A stretch of DNA of 15,304 bases from JAGGYK01 sp034716155 (GTDB taxonomy: Bacteria > Desulfobacterota > Desulfomonilia > UBA1062): positions 1 through 15,304 of the forward strand of contig JAYEFR010000127.1 of the NCBI GenBank assembly GCA_034716155.1, written 5' to 3'. Under the pieces are notes generated by a model. It worked only from the letters and a program-made list of their open reading frames with translations. It was not told where the DNA came from and did no database searches. The translations under genes and the position numbers were made by a program. Shown here in pieces: positions 15,002-15,304 of the stretch; within the stretch, counting starts at the first letter, position 1; every line of letters begins with the position of its first letter.

Positions 15002-15304
15002 ATGAGGGAATTATACGCGGGTATGGATTTACATTCAAGGAATACGTATGTTGGGGTTATGGAGAAGGGTACGATGAAGAGGGTATATCAAAAGAGGGTT
15101 TGTAATAATCTTCCTGATATACTGGGGGCATTGGAGCCATTTCGGGGTGAGCTTCAAGGAATAGTATTGGAGAGTATCTACAACTGGTACCGGCTTGTGG
15201 ATGGGTTAATGGATGCTGGTTATGACTGTGTCCATCTTGCCGATCCTTCTGCAATCAAGCAATATGAGGGATTGAAGTATGCTGATGATCGTCATGATGC
15301 ATTT
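15002..15304 (+). CDS. IS110-family transposase/recombinase (N-terminal part)
   Basis: The frame runs off the window end after 101 residues. It has IS110-type DEDD RuvC-like motifs: YAGMDLHS (D9), VLESIYNWY (E57) and YADDRHDA (D96, D99). VDGLMDAGY and ADPSAIKQYEGLKYADD are typical of the family. Full proteins are about 300-400 residues and add a C-terminal Tnp domain with a catalytic serine, not visible here. ATG 15002 follows AAAGGAGG by 6 bases. The family makes a circular intermediate and inserts at specific sites. Some IS1111-group relatives are known to target integron attC sites, which is of interest because an attC lies 147 bases upstream. Here that attC appears intact. Confidence 0.93.
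   Translation, partial: MRELYAGMDLHSRNTYVGVMEKGTMKRVYQKRVCNNLPDILGALEPFRGELQGIVLESIYNWYRLVDGLMDAGYDCVHLADPSAIKQYEGLKYADDRHDAF

Larger units (their letters stand above)
14856..15304 (+). mobile_element. IS110-family insertion element, left end, cut by window
   Basis: The 5' third of an IS110-type transposase (15002-15304) and the structured non-coding DNA before it are taken as one insertion element. The right end is outside the window. The exact left boundary is not determinable, because IS110 elements lack classic terminal inverted repeats and target duplications. I set it at the end of attC only as an outer limit. Its orientation opposes mazEF. Confidence 0.5.

Noticed and set aside
1..15304. 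CRISPR array, rRNA or known riboswitch
   Set aside because: No regularly spaced repeats, rRNA-like stretches or recognisable riboswitch cores were seen on either strand.

Overview
The window reads as a chromosomal segment of a Gram-negative bacterium. Outer-membrane polysaccharide export genes and a C-terminal Phe-ended beta-barrel require an outer membrane. The style of the genes and dispersed repeats would fit a deltaproteobacterium-like or related anaerobic lineage, but that taxonomic guess is weak. Most of the left 13.5 kb is ordinary chromosome; the right 1.7 kb (about 13.6-15.3 kb) is accessory DNA.

Left part (1-5.1 kb): three RNA/ribosome-maintenance genes. typA/bipA (+, 340-2181) converges on a DEAD-box RNA helicase with a DbpA-type RNA-binding domain (-, 2211-3869). 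An RNase D-type exonuclease with an HRDC-like tail (-, 4161-5024) lies upstream of the helicase. The helicase leader holds nested inverted repeats that could form alternative structures.

Middle (5.2-13.5 kb): a five-gene minus-strand exopolysaccharide assembly/export locus. In transcription order it encodes a small secreted Gly-rich protein of unknown function, an EpsL/BBP2-like outer-membrane beta-barrel, a Wza-like export protein, a Wzz/Wzc-type co-polymerase fused to a BY-kinase, and a 1002-residue Wzy/O-antigen-ligase-type membrane protein with a periplasmic TPR tail. No glycosyltransferase, initiating transferase or flippase is present, so repeat units must be built by genes elsewhere. 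The Wza-like gene is split: the well-initiated signal-peptide frame must shift by -1 to reach the mature protein, and the switch point is the classic slippery heptamer T TTT TTA followed by a possible hairpin. This is either programmed frameshifting or slippage, a phase-variable tract, or a one-base sequence error.

Right part (13.6-15.3 kb): a cyclophilin gene remnant lacking both ends, the second copy of a roughly 130-bp repeat (first copy at 94-223, same orientation), and a mazEF toxin-antitoxin pair with its own strong promoter. A 58-bp sequence closely matching an integron attC recombination site lies directly upstream of mazEF. The 5' third of an IS110-family transposase, cut by the window end, is preceded by a structured leader that could hold a guide (bridge) RNA. 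Together these suggest an integron-type cassette (solo attC/CALIN-like) beside a mobile element.
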